From: J061 sp003695725 [NCBI: Candidatus Schekmanbacteria bacterium]
GTDB lineage: Bacteria; Schekmanbacteria; GWA2-38-11
Direction of reading: 5' to 3'
Length of the DNA stretch: 15,025 bases
NCBI GenBank assembly: GCA_003695725.1
Contig: RFHX01000304.1
Coordinates: 1 to 15,025 of the forward strand
Part shown: in pieces, positions 1-8,208 of the stretch
How the letters are laid out: every line of letters starts with the position of its first letter
Position numbering within the stretch: position 1 is the stretch's first letter
Notes under the pieces: generated by a model
Told to the model about the DNA's origin: nothing
What the model saw: only the letters and a program-made list of their open reading frames with translations
Database searches by the model: none
Made by a program: the position numbers and the translations under genes

Positions 1-74
1 TAATTGCCCTTTCTAAGAATTAATGAGAAAAAGCTGTCTATTGGTGCCTATTTAAACATTTCAGGAGATGACAA

Positions 75-452
75 ATGGATATACTGAAAAAACTTCCTCT
101 TTATTTGGCGCGAATTCTCCTTTCTGCAATCTTTATAATATCTGGAATTATGAAGATCCTCGATATGGAAGGGACAATGAAATATATGCAGGCAAATGGA
201 ATGCCTTTTACTATGTTTTTTCTCATATGCGCCATCATACTTGAGCTTTCAGGAGGCATTCTTATCCTTACAGGAAAATACGAAAAAATTGGAGCAAGAA
301 TCCTTATCCTTTTTTTAGTACCTACTACATTGATTTTTCATACAGATTTCTCCCAAAGAATGCAGGTAATTCAGTTTCTCAAAAACTCTGCCATAATAGG
401 CGGGTTATTCGCCGTGATATCAAAAGAGGGAAAAATAGAAAATAACGATTAG
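75..452 (+). CDS. DoxX-family membrane protein
   Basis: A 125-residue inner-membrane protein of the DoxX type. It shows about four hydrophobic segments (roughly residues 8-26, 44-66, 72-90 and 103-117). It has the family's early pattern Arg-Ile-Leu-Leu-Ser then Phe-x-x-Ser-Gly-x-x-Lys (residues 13-27), the middle Glu-Leu-x-Gly-Gly segment, and a late Phe-Leu-Lys-Asn-x-x-x-x-Gly-Gly stretch. Family members are small membrane proteins often linked to thiol or oxidative stress and sometimes to quinone chemistry, but no reaction can be assigned here. The start is supported by AGGAG at 63-67, seven bases before the ATG. It is the first gene of a likely operon with queF (11 bp downstream) and a glutaredoxin gene. 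The 74 bases before it hold no clear promoter, so transcription may begin outside the window. Confidence 0.85.
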   Translation: MDILKKLPLYLARILLSAIFIISGIMKILDMEGTMKYMQANGMPFTMFFLICAIILELSGGILILTGKYEKIGARILILFLVPTTLIFHTDFSQRMQVIQFLKNSAIIGGLFAVISKEGKIENND

Positions 453-463
453 GAGATTGTGCT

Positions 464-853
464 ATGAAGTATGGCGAAGAAGAAATCAGGAAATCAAAGC
501 TCGAGAGATGGGAAAATCCTTCACCAGAAAGAAAATATAAAATATTTATCCAATCAAAGGAGTTTACCTGTCTATGCCCGCGCTCAGGTTATCCTGATTT
601 TGCAACAATCAAGGTAACATACATCCCAAAAAAATATATTGTAGAACTCAAATCCTTTAAGCTCTTTTTAAATAAATTTCGCAACGAATATATCTCCCAT
701 GAAAAAGCCGCAAACACCATATATGATGAATTGAAAAAACTTCTCAAACCGGAATACATAGAAGTTAGAGCAGAATTCAATCCACGTGGGAATGTAGAGA
801 CAGTGATAACCATTTCATCTGATGATGAAAAAAAAGGGAGGAGCAAAAGATGA
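464..853 (+). CDS. queF: QueF, NADPH-dependent 7-cyano-7-deazaguanine reductase
   Basis: Cytoplasmic enzyme that reduces the nitrile of preQ0 to the aminomethyl group of preQ1, using two NADPH, in queuosine tRNA modification. The 129-residue protein is of the short, unimodal type, somewhat shorter at the N-terminus than Bacillus QueF. Visible family features are the active-site stretch with the nucleophilic Cys38 and the acid Asp45 seven residues later (C38-P-R-S-G-Y-P-D45), the QueF motif beginning at Glu61 (E-L-K-S-F-K-L-F), then F-R-N at 72-74 and the His79-Glu80 pair. The C-terminal F-N-P-R-G segment is also typical. An extra Cys36 lies two residues from the nucleophile. The ribosome site AGGAG (451-455) overlaps the doxX stop codon, which suggests translational coupling. 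Other queuosine genes (queC, queD, queE) are not in this window. Confidence 0.95.
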   Translation: MKYGEEEIRKSKLERWENPSPERKYKIFIQSKEFTCLCPRSGYPDFATIKVTYIPKKYIVELKSFKLFLNKFRNEYISHEKAANTIYDELKKLLKPEYIEVRAEFNPRGNVETVITISSDDEKKGRSKR

Positions 854-1092
854 ATCTTGTCTTATTTAAAAAGTCAACTTGTCCCTATTGCAAAAAAGTG
901 CTGAATACAATTGAAGAAATCGGCATAAAAGACAAAATCAAACTCCTTGATATCTCTGAAGACAAAAACAAAAAAGATTTAATTGACCTTACAGGCGATT
1001 ATCAGGTGCCATGCCTCGTCATTGACGGAAAACCTATGCTTGAATCAAAAGTTATAATAAATTTTCTAAAAGAAAAATTTAAAAAATCTTAA
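850..1092 (+). CDS. Glutaredoxin-family thiol oxidoreductase
   Basis: An 80-residue single-domain thioredoxin-fold protein. The redox motif Cys11-Pro-Tyr-Cys14 follows the first beta strand, exactly as in classical dithiol glutaredoxins. The cis-proline segment Val53-Pro54 and the following V-I-D-G-K (57-61) and S-x-x-I-I-x-F-L helix are also present. Such proteins exchange electrons with protein thiols or mixed disulfides in the cytoplasm; the partner is unknown. The start codon overlaps the queF stop as ATGA, and its Shine-Dalgarno GGGAGGAG (836-843) lies inside queF, so the two are almost certainly co-translated. A Cys55 directly after the cis-proline is a less common choice. No clear terminator follows the stop. 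Confidence 0.9.
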   Translation: MNLVLFKKSTCPYCKKVLNTIEEIGIKDKIKLLDISEDKNKKDLIDLTGDYQVPCLVIDGKPMLESKVIINFLKEKFKKS

Positions 1093-1344
1093 CGCTTGCT
1101 GTCAAAATGGCATACCGCTCGAAGGAATTCTCAAAGATCAATTTCCCAGTTTAAAATTATTTTCAAATTTATAGTGCGTAAAAGCAGCATTTCTTAGAAG
1201 AGATTAATAGGCAAATGTTTCCAAGATAGAACAAGAAACGCTTTTTTAAGCCGCCAAAATAAAAGAGATATTGCAAAGAGCAGAAATAATTACTAATGTA
1301 AACCTGAAAAAAAGAACAAATTAATCCAAAAATAGGGAGGGAGA
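1093..1344. other. Intergenic region, 252 bp, no gene seen
   Basis: AT-rich spacer between the doxX-queF-glutaredoxin operon and the ATC_hydrolase-like gene. I found no tRNA-like T-arm, no strong hairpin with a T-run and no conserved coding frame. A weak promoter-like pair, TTGCAA at 1271-1276 and TAATGT at 1294-1299 with a 17 bp spacer, could serve the downstream gene, but its -10 box matches consensus at only three of six positions. Confidence 0.5.
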
Positions 1345-1824
1345 ATGATGACCAAACTCGAAGGCAAAATGATGCCTGAAGAAAAACAGAAAGAAATGCT
1401 AATAGAATCAAATGCCCTCAAATTTAGCGAACTCTATCTGGGACTTATCGAAGCATATGGGAAAGAAGAAGGCGAAAAAATGTATGAAGAAATCTATGAA
1501 ACAAGATTTAAGGCAGGTCAATCTGCTGAAAAGCCACCACTTGATGAAATAATAAGAAAAGAACTCTCAATTTTCCCTGTATTAGGATGGAAATTGTGGG
1601 CAGAAAAAAAAGAAGAAGATGGCAAAGGAGTTTGGTACGAACATCTTGAGCATTGTCCATATCTTGCCGCTACGAGAAAAAGAAATCTTCCTGACCCTTG
1701 TCCGATACTGTGTGACCTTGATTCAAAATTTGGGGAAAAATACGGGCTAGGCAAATGGGAAAGAATTAAACATGTCCCATCCGGAGATGACGAATGCTGT
1801 TTTAGAATAACTCCTCTGAAATAA
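1345..1824 (+). CDS. ATC_hydrolase-like protein (L-2-amino-thiazoline-4-carboxylate hydrolase family)
   Basis: A 159-residue soluble protein. The N-terminal half is charged and helical (rich in Glu and Lys). The C-terminal half carries the family signature: His103-Cys104-Pro, then Cys119, then Cys123-Asp124-x-Asp126, then Gly147-Asp148-Asp149 followed by Cys151-Cys152-Phe-Arg. This order is what I recall for the ATC_hydrolase family (PF14196), named after an enzyme that opens a thiazoline ring on the way to L-cysteine. Many members are distant from that enzyme, and the conserved cysteines could equally bind a metal or FeS centre, so the substrate should not be assumed. Two adjacent ATG codons (1345, 1348) follow a GGGAGGGAG site; the second has the better spacing. 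It appears monocistronic and converges on the YyaL-like gene 15 bp away. Confidence 0.75.
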   Translation: MMTKLEGKMMPEEKQKEMLIESNALKFSELYLGLIEAYGKEEGEKMYEEIYETRFKAGQSAEKPPLDEIIRKELSIFPVLGWKLWAEKKEEDGKGVWYEHLEHCPYLAATRKRNLPDPCPILCDLDSKFGEKYGLGKWERIKHVPSGDDECCFRITPLK

Positions 1825-1839
1825 TGATATATCAACTTA

Positions 1840-3906
1840 TTACAAAGAAACTGTTTTTTTAAGGTCATCGATAGAATAAACAGGTTGGAAGCAGGACTTA
1901 TTTTTGCAGTAAAAGAACGCAATCGCTTTATCTGAAGGACATTCTTTACCTTTGGAAGAGGGAATCAGATTTTCCAATCTCTTTTTATCATTACCACAGT
2001 CGCCAATTATTTTTCGCCTGGTTCCAGAAATTTTAGAAATATCTTTAATCCTGCTTTTATATTCATCAATGTTTCTTACCGAAATAAAAATTTCTTCATT
2101 TGAATAAAAATAATCTATCAGATTGCATATAAAGGCGGAATATCCATATGGGGCTTTCTTTAGAAAGTCCGAAAAAACCTCAAGAATTTCTTGCGCATAC
2201 ATCTTTTCCTTTTCTCTCCCGGTAATTGACCAAAGGTCAAAGAAGCATTTAAAGAGCATCGAGTTGCCTGATGGTAGAGGATTATCAAAAGCCGATTTGC
2301 CTCTGACAATCAAATTCCTATCATCAATGGTATTAAAAAATCCACCATCTTTTTTATCCTGAAAATATTTAATCAATTCTTCTTCAAGGAATAAAGATTT
2401 TTCTAACCATTTTACATCGAGAGTAATTCTATATATGGAGATGAAAGCATTCATAATTGAAGCATAATCTTCCAATATGGCATTATGTATACCTTTTCCA
2501 TTCTTATAGTAACGAAATATCTTCTTGTCTTTATCAATGCATTTATAGAAAAACTCACCGGCTTTGACAGCTGCCTCAAAATAATCTTTCTCGCCTGTTA
2601 GAAAAAATGATTCAGCCAGTGCGCTTATCATCAATCCATTCCATGAAGTTATGCATTTATCATCGATTAATGGCTTCGGACGTCTGTTTCTCTCCTCATA
2701 AAGAATCTCTTTCCATAATTTTATCTTTTCATTCAATTTTTCTTCGGATATTCCAAATTCCTTTGCTACTGTTGCCAGATCTTTATTTAAAAAGAGAATG
2801 TTTTTCCCTCTTTCAAAATTCCCATCATCTTTTATGCCAAAAACATTGCAAAAGATTACTGAATCTTCTTTTCCCAATATTTTTTCAATCTCTTCTTTTT
2901 CCCATAAATAAAATTTACCCTCTTCACCCTCACTGTCAGCATCAAGAGAAGAATAAAATATACCTTCAGGAGAAGTCATCTCCGAGAATACGAACTTTAC
3001 AATCTCTTTGCCTGTTGTATAAAAAAAAGAATCTTCTGAAAGCCGATAAGCATTAAAATAAAGTGGAGCAAGAAGCGCATTATCATAAAGCATCTTCTCA
3101 AAGTGCGGCACAAACCACTTTGAATCGACTGAATAGCGATGAAAACCACCTCCTATATGGTCTCTTATCCCTCCCTCTGCCATTTTTTTAAGAGAAAAAA
3201 GATACATTTGAATAAGTGAGCGATCTTTACTCTTTTCATACATTCTCAAAAGGAAAAGCAATTCAAGATAACGGGGAAATTTCGGCGCACCTCCGAAACC
3301 GCCATTTATTCCATCAAAGATTGATTTTAAATATGATAGATACTTATCGATTAGATCTGTATCAATTCCCTTTTTTGATGAAGAAGGAATAGAAAGGCTC
3401 CTTAATTCATCAACAATTTTTTTGCATATTTCGTTAACAGCTTTTCTGTTCTTCACATAATTTACTGAAACAGCAAGAAGCACTTTTTTAAATCCTGGCA
3501 TACCCTGTTTGTCTTCAGGAGGGAAATAAGTGCCTCCGTAAAAAGGAATCAATTCAGGAGTCAGAAAAACTGTCAATGGCCAACCGCCTCTTCCTGTCAT
3601 CATTTGCACTGCATTCATATAAATTTCGTCAAGGTCAGGCCTCTCCTCTCTGTCAACTTTTATATTTACAAATTTATCATTCATCAATTTTGCAATCTCT
3701 TCATTCTCGAAGGATTCCTTTTCCATAACATGACACCAATGGCAGGCAGAATAACCTATACTCAAGAGAATTGGCTTATCCTCATCTTTTGCCTTCTTCA
3801 AAGCTTCATCGCACCATGGATACCAATCAACAGGATTTGAAGCATGCTGGCGAAGATAAGGACTTTCTTCTTTTGAAAGACGATTCATTTTCTTTTTTTT
3901 ATCCAT
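1840..3906 (-). CDS. yyaL: YyaL/DUF255 family protein (thioredoxin-like plus six-hairpin domain)
   Basis: A protein of about 688 residues from the ATG at 3906. The first ~160 residues form the DsbH/DUF255 thioredoxin-like domain: S-P-Y-L-x-x-H then N-P-V-D-W, the redox motif Cys-His-Trp-Cys-His-Val-Met (cysteines at about residues 55 and 58), V-D-R-E-E-R-P-D, and [11 protein letters not shown]. The remainder is the (alpha/alpha)6-barrel, N-acylglucosamine-epimerase-like part. A conserved C-terminal Cys-x4-Cys pair sits about 20 residues from the end. Bacterial and human (SPATA20) members are widespread but have no settled reaction. Start choice: a TTG at 3918 would add four residues; ATG codons at 3906 and 3888 are both possible, the last beginning M-N-R-L as many relatives do. 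No start has a strong Shine-Dalgarno site. It lies downstream of the beta-helix gene on the same strand. Confidence 0.92.
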   Translation of the reverse strand: MDKKKKMNRLSKEESPYLRQHASNPVDWYPWCDEALKKAKDEDKPILLSIGYSACHWCHVMEKESFENEEIAKLMNDKFVNIKVDREERPDLDEIYMNAVQMMTGRGGWPLTVFLTPELIPFYGGTYFPPEDKQGMPGFKKVLLAVSVNYVKNRKAVNEICKKIVDELRSLSIPSSSKKGIDTDLIDKYLSYLKSIFDGINGGFGGAPKFPRYLELLFLLRMYEKSKDRSLIQMYLFSLKKMAEGGIRDHIGGGFHRYSVDSKWFVPHFEKMLYDNALLAPLYFNAYRLSEDSFFYTTGKEIVKFVFSEMTSPEGIFYSSLDADSEGEEGKFYLWEKEEIEKILGKEDSVIFCNVFGIKDDGNFERGKNILFLNKDLATVAKEFGISEEKLNEKIKLWKEILYEERNRRPKPLIDDKCITSWNGLMISALAESFFLTGEKDYFEAAVKAGEFFYKCIDKDKKIFRYYKNGKGIHNAILEDYASIMNAFISIYRITLDVKWLEKSLFLEEELIKYFQDKKDGGFFNTIDDRNLIVRGKSAFDNPLPSGNSMLFKCFFDLWSITGREKEKMYAQEILEVFSDFLKKAPYGYSAFICNLIDYFYSNEEIFISVRNIDEYKSRIKDISKISGTRRKIIGDCGNDKKRLENLIPSSKGKECPSDKAIAFFYCKNKSCFQPVYSIDDLKKTVSL

Positions 3907-3964
3907 TAAAAAATACAAAGTGTCTCTATTTTGATGAAATAAAAAAAATAAAGATTTTATTCAA

Positions 3965-3994
3965 GGAAAGAAAAAGGGAAGGTTATTTTACCTT
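3965..3994 (-). terminator. Weak candidate terminator after the beta-helix gene
   Basis: On the minus strand a 5 bp stem (AAGGT / ACCTT, loop of 6) spans the stop codon of the beta-helix gene and is followed by a pyrimidine-rich CCCTTTTTCTTT stretch. The stem is short and the T-run is interrupted, so partial readthrough into the yyaL-like gene is plausible. Confidence 0.3.
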
Positions 3995-6900
3995 AATCTT
4001 CTTTTCAGCATATTTAGTTTTGTCAGCAAAGCTTACAGCGCGGACAGTGACAGAGGAAAAGGACGGTGATTCAGGCATTGTATACACACCCTTGGATGAT
4101 ATAGTGCCAATTTCACTATTTCCTCCCTCTATATTATTTACCTCCCATATAATCTTTTTCTTTGAAGCATTTTTCACCTTCGCTTTAAGTTTGACTTTAT
4201 TCCCCGGTTTTAATTTGATTTTCTTCTTTCCGCTCATTTCAACTCTGACAGGATTAATCTTCAAAAGCACAGACTTATTGATTGATGGGTTATAAACGGA
4301 ATATGCACGAATCTTTACCTTCTGAGGCGTTTTTCCTCTCATAGGCGCTTTATAGATTCCATTATTTGTATCAATACTTCCATTTCCTGAAACAATCTCC
4401 CAAACGACTCTCTTTAGTTTGAGTTTTTTTATGAATGCCTTAAACTTTTTCTTTCCTCCAAGATTGACCTTTGCCTTTTTCGAGGGCTCAATTTTTATTG
4501 AGCCGCTTGGAATCTTTTTGCCGACTTTCAACTTTGGAGCTTCCAAATCATAAAAATTGGAAATTTCATCAGTTGACAATGAAAATCCAGTTCTAATTGA
4601 TTTCTTCTCCTTAACTGATGATTTTAGCTTCATATCTATTACAACCTTGGCTGTTTCACCGCCATTTACATTTATTCCCGAAAAGGTAAGAAAATATTTC
4701 GACCCTTCCAAGACAGAATCATCACTCAATCCATCTGGATAACTTACAAGCTCATAAGATTGAAAAACTTCAGCCAAAAATGTAGAAAGGATTAAACCAT
4801 TGATGGCTGAATTCCCTTTATTTATCAAGAAGACACTATATCTGATGATGTCTCCTGCTTTGATTTTTTTCCCATTTACATCTTTTACACTAATATACGA
4901 AGATACAAGATTGCTTACTGACGAAATCAATATGGAAACATCATTACCATATGCTGTGCCTGATTTAGATGATACGATTGAATACTTACTGAAAGTGATT
5001 TTATCTCCTTCTGAAAGAGAATCGGATATTTTAACTTTGAATGACAATTCGCCGCTCCCATTTGCCGAAACTGTTCCTATCTCCCAGGTTATTACATTTT
5101 CTTCCAAGACTCCGAAATCTGAAGCGGAAACAAATGTTGTGCTTATGGGCAAAGGCAAAGAAATGAAAACATTAGAAAAACTTTCCGATTTAGAATTTGC
5201 ATATGTAATCTTTAATGAAATCTCATCGCCTGCACCTGCTGAGAAAGGTGCCTTTAAACTGACAGAAAGACCGGGACTTGAAATTTTAAATGCCGATGAA
5301 TAAGAGGATGTGCCGTTGTTTCCAGTGGCAGTAGCTAAAATATAGTCGCCAACTGAAAAATTTGTTTCAGCGTTGAAAGTCCATTTGCCTTTCTTATTTG
5401 CATCTGCCGTGCCAATATATTCAATCGAGCTTTCATCTCCATCAGGATAGGCAAAAATTTCAATAGATTCCTCTGCGCCTGAAGTCCCTTTGATATGAAG
5501 AGTGCCGCTTTCATCGACAACAGCATTGACAATCTCAGGAGGATTCGTTGGCGGAAGAGGATTATTAGGGCTGTCGCTTACTTCAATTTCTTCACCACCA
5601 TTGGATATTACAATATTTTCCGACAAGGTATTGCCTCCGGAAACAACTTTAATACCTGTACCTTCATTATTTTTAACAATATTTGATTCAATACTGTTTG
5701 ATGATGCTCCTCCTTTTACTGCAATTCCATTTCCGGAATTACCCAAACTACCCGTCTTTGATGAATCCATCCCCACAATGTTGCCGGCAACGGCATTATT
5801 TTTTGTATTTCCACCTTCTATTGTAATTCCATCTCCATTATTGCCCGATACTACATTAGCCAAGTTTTCATCTGCTTCATCTCCAATAACATTGTTTGCT
5901 GGGCCATTGATAAGTCCTATCCCCCCATAATTGTTTCCCACGGCAGAATCTCCTGTTGCAGATGTGCCTATATAGTTGCCTGAAATCAAATTCTCATCAG
6001 TGTCTTCATCTGCAAGAATTATTCCATAGAAACCATTACCAGATATTATGTTTCTTGCACTTTCAACTGATGACATTCCACTTTTGTATCCAATAATATT
6101 TTTATTAGTTCCACTTGTTGCAAATATACCTACATGGCTATTGCCCACTGCCAATATGCCTGTTACATCAACACCTATATAATTTCCTGCAATGATATTT
6201 GCCGATGTATCACTTCCTCTTATATATAGCCCTCTTTTATTGCCGGAGACGACATTCCCTTCAATTTCATCGGAAACTCCATCTCCATCAGTCCCGATAA
6301 TATTGTTTTTAGGTCCATTTATAACATTTATCCCACTGTCATCATTTCCCAATGCTTTCTTGCCTGTCACATCTACACCTAAAAAATTGCCGGATATTTT
6401 ATTCGAATCACAGCCTACACCAAAGATATCAACACCAAATTTTCCATTTCCTGAAATGACATTTCGCTCGGCAATATCATCTACACCATCTCCATCTGTA
6501 CCTATTATATTATTGCTAGCACCATTTATTATTATCACACCATCATTCTTATTGCCTTTATCAACCAGCCCGGTTGAATCGACGCCGATATAATTACCCC
6601 ATATATGGTTGCCTGTAGCGGATGTGCCTGAAATAAATATGCCATGGTCACCAAAGCTATGTATGGAAAGTCCGCAGATTACATTGTTGGAAGAAAGCAA
6701 CGAAATTCCGCTAAATCCTTCAAGGTTGCTGCCATCGAGTTCAATTTTAATGACAGCTGTTGAATCATCAGTGCGGGAAGTGGCAGTATTCTTAGAAGCT
6801 CCCGGTTGGGAATAACCGTTGATAACAGTCCCATCATCATATATTGTTGGCAACACTGAAATTGGTTGAATAATATGGGGTCCATCCCCGTCGATATTAA

Positions 6901-7174
6901 AGTTTATGGTATCAGAAATTCCTTTTCCAACAGTGCCGGATATTAAAATCTGCTCCTCTGCTGTAAGGTCTGAATATGACAACTGTCCTTCTGATAATTC
7001 AATCGCTTCACGAAGAGTAATCTTAGAGTCGCGTCCTTTGCCTGTTTGCGTCGTATTTACTGTTATTGTCCCTGCAAAGGAAAAGCTCTCTATTAGGATA
7101 GAGACCAATAGACAGATGCTTAAAAAAAATCTTTTTTTTAAAATTAACTTACCCCTACCAAACAATTTCTTCAT
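3983..7174 (-). CDS. Secreted parallel beta-helix / DUF11-like / Ig-like mosaic protein
   Basis: A 1063-residue exported protein. A signal peptide with a basic n-region and hydrophobic core ends near Ser-Phe-Ala34. The mature start carries an I-T-L-R-E-A-I segment (52-58), resembling the CSLREAI-type motif of secreted beta-helix proteins. Residues ~170-540 are five imperfect ~65-residue repeats of the right-handed beta-helix type, with recurring G-N-Y-I-G-V-D, N-x-I-I-G-T-D-G-D-G-V and N-x-I-S-G-N blocks. An Ig-like module follows (~544-633), then two DUF11-like beta-sandwich modules (~634-750, ~756-878) and two very lysine-rich Ig-like modules (~893-1063) with the G-x-Y-x-x-P pattern. No sorting signal, membrane anchor or catalytic residues are apparent, so a surface or extracellular adhesin or polysaccharide-binding role is a guess. 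Only a weak GAG ribosome site precedes the ATG. Confidence 0.85.
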   Translation of the reverse strand: MKKLFGRGKLILKKRFFLSICLLVSILIESFSFAGTITVNTTQTGKGRDSKITLREAIELSEGQLSYSDLTAEEQILISGTVGKGISDTINFNIDGDGPHIIQPISVLPTIYDDGTVINGYSQPGASKNTATSRTDDSTAVIKIELDGSNLEGFSGISLLSSNNVICGLSIHSFGDHGIFISGTSATGNHIWGNYIGVDSTGLVDKGNKNDGVIIINGASNNIIGTDGDGVDDIAERNVISGNGKFGVDIFGVGCDSNKISGNFLGVDVTGKKALGNDDSGINVINGPKNNIIGTDGDGVSDEIEGNVVSGNKRGLYIRGSDTSANIIAGNYIGVDVTGILAVGNSHVGIFATSGTNKNIIGYKSGMSSVESARNIISGNGFYGIILADEDTDENLISGNYIGTSATGDSAVGNNYGGIGLINGPANNVIGDEADENLANVVSGNNGDGITIEGGNTKNNAVAGNIVGMDSSKTGSLGNSGNGIAVKGGASSNSIESNIVKNNEGTGIKVVSGGNTLSENIVISNGGEEIEVSDSPNNPLPPTNPPEIVNAVVDESGTLHIKGTSGAEESIEIFAYPDGDESSIEYIGTADANKKGKWTFNAETNFSVGDYILATATGNNGTSSYSSAFKISSPGLSVSLKAPFSAGAGDEISLKITYANSKSESFSNVFISLPLPISTTFVSASDFGVLEENVITWEIGTVSANGSGELSFKVKISDSLSEGDKITFSKYSIVSSKSGTAYGNDVSILISSVSNLVSSYISVKDVNGKKIKAGDIIRYSVFLINKGNSAINGLILSTFLAEVFQSYELVSYPDGLSDDSVLEGSKYFLTFSGINVNGGETAKVVIDMKLKSSVKEKKSIRTGFSLSTDEISNFYDLEAPKLKVGKKIPSGSIKIEPSKKAKVNLGGKKKFKAFIKKLKLKRVVWEIVSGNGSIDTNNGIYKAPMRGKTPQKVKIRAYSVYNPSINKSVLLKINPVRVEMSGKKKIKLKPGNKVKLKAKVKNASKKKIIWEVNNIEGGNSEIGTISSKGVYTMPESPSFSSVTVRAVSFADKTKYAEKKIKVK

Positions 7175-7181
7175 ATCTCAT

Positions 7182-7210
7182 AAGATACTTAAAAGTATAG
7201 TCATCGTCAA
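7182..7210 (-). promoter_or_regulatory. Possible promoter of the beta-helix gene
   Basis: Read on the minus strand there are two alternatives. TATACT (7194-7199) is a five-of-six -10 box but lacks a good -35 box. TTGACG (7205-7210) with TATCTT (7182-7187) has an ideal 17 bp spacer but would leave almost no leader before the ATG at 7174. A short inverted repeat, ATACTT / AAGTAT, overlaps both and could be an operator. Evidence is by eye only. Confidence 0.3.
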
Positions 7211-7306
7211 TGTAAGCAAATAATGAACTATTTTTGCAATGTTTATAACCTTTATTACATCTCAATCAAAAGATGGCTATTTTAGTCTTGTAATCATAAT
7301 CGGAAT

Positions 7307-8206
7307 ATGAGATTAACTAATCAAACTTTCACTTTAAAAATGGCAATGTCTTCTTTCACATCAAAAGAGAAATTTCATATAAATCACCGACTCACTGAAA
7401 AAGAGAATTTACCGCTTTATTTCAAGAGAATAATAGTCACTTCTCCGAGAAACTATGCCTCGTCTCTAATAGCCATATTGACTGAAAAAGGAGCGAAAGC
7501 CATTTGGCTTCCTTCAATTGAAATATCGCCTTTGGAGGATTATACCATTCTTGACAAGGCAATAAAAAATATATCAAGCTACGATTGGATTGCATTTACA
7601 AGCAGGAATGGAATTGAAGCTTTTTTCAATCGGTTGGAGACATTGAAACTATCAATAGATGAAGTTTTCTGTAAGATTAAAACCTGTGCTATTGGTGCAG
7701 ACAGCCGTGGGCTTGAAGAAAGAGGCATAAAAGCAACACTAATACCAAAAGAGTCAAGCCCAAGAGGCATTATTGAGGAATTGTCAAAAATGGGTGTTAA
7801 AAAGGAAAAATTTTTACTTCCTGTCCCTGAAGTTGTTGGATTGAGTGAACCATATGTAGTGCCGGATTTCATCAATGGATTGAAGGAAATTGGAATGATA
7901 ACTGAAAAAGTCCCTGCTTATAAGACATCCTCCATCACCAGTGGAAACGAACTCGAAAAGCAAATGATTCTCGAAAAAAATGTAGATATGATAGCAATCA
8001 CAAGCTCAACGGAAATAGAAAGCTTATTATCAATAATGGGAGAAAAAAGGGATACCTTAAATGATATTCCCTTTGCAATTATGGGTCCTTATACAGGCAA
8101 GACAGCAAAAGACAGGGGATTGAATGTTAAGGTTATGCCGGAAAAAAATTTTTCTTCCTTTTATGATTTCGTAAGCGCAATCGAAGATTATTTCAAATCA
8201 ATTTAA
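7307..8206 (+). CDS. hemD: Uroporphyrinogen-III synthase
   Basis: Cytoplasmic enzyme that closes hydroxymethylbilane to uroporphyrinogen III with inversion of ring D, the branch point to haem, sirohaem and cobalamin. The core begins near residue 41 with R-I-I-V-T-S-P-R. It continues with the E-I-S-P stretch, D-W-I-A-F-T-S-R-N-G-I-E-A-F-F (93-107), the second-domain T-S-S-T-E-I-E motif and M-G-P-Y-T-G-K-T-A-K-x-x-G-L (~260-273). HemD sequences vary widely, but this two-domain pattern is distinctive. The first 40 residues are an extension not expected in the family. No start codon with a good ribosome site lies closer to the core, so the ATG at 7307 (weak CGGA upstream) is kept; ATGs at 7340 and 7346 are alternatives. 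No other tetrapyrrole gene is adjacent. It converges on the TonB-receptor gene. Confidence 0.88.
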   Translation: MRLTNQTFTLKMAMSSFTSKEKFHINHRLTEKENLPLYFKRIIVTSPRNYASSLIAILTEKGAKAIWLPSIEISPLEDYTILDKAIKNISSYDWIAFTSRNGIEAFFNRLETLKLSIDEVFCKIKTCAIGADSRGLEERGIKATLIPKESSPRGIIEELSKMGVKKEKFLLPVPEVVGLSEPYVVPDFINGLKEIGMITEKVPAYKTSSITSGNELEKQMILEKNVDMIAITSSTEIESLLSIMGEKRDTLNDIPFAIMGPYTGKTAKDRGLNVKVMPEKNFSSFYDFVSAIEDYFKSI

Positions 8207-8208
8207 GA

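Noticed and set aside
589-846. Minus-strand 85-codon frame opposite queF
   Set aside because: Antisense to a gene with all QueF active-site motifs; no recognisable domain.
1169-1411. Minus-strand 80-codon frame across the intergenic gap
   Set aside because: Phe/Leu/Ser-rich product of an AT-rich stretch, overlaps the start of the ATC_hydrolase-like gene, no ribosome site or family resemblance.
1825-1834. Palindrome TGATATATCA between convergent genes as a bidirectional terminator
   Set aside because: Ten AT-rich bases with no loop and no T-run; too weak to support.
3907-3918. TTG at 3918 as start of the yyaL-like gene
   Set aside because: Weak ribosome site and four extra residues not expected in the family; ATG at 3906 or 3888 fits better.
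5550-6680. CRISPR-like or DNA-level repeats
   Set aside because: The periodicity comes from protein repeats in a coding frame, with no exact direct repeats or spacers.
4557-6815. Several plus-strand open frames of 60-170 codons opposite the beta-helix gene
   Set aside because: They lie antisense to a long gene with clear signal peptide, repeats and domains. Their products are Pro/Ser/Ile-rich mirror images of the repeats and lack ribosome sites.
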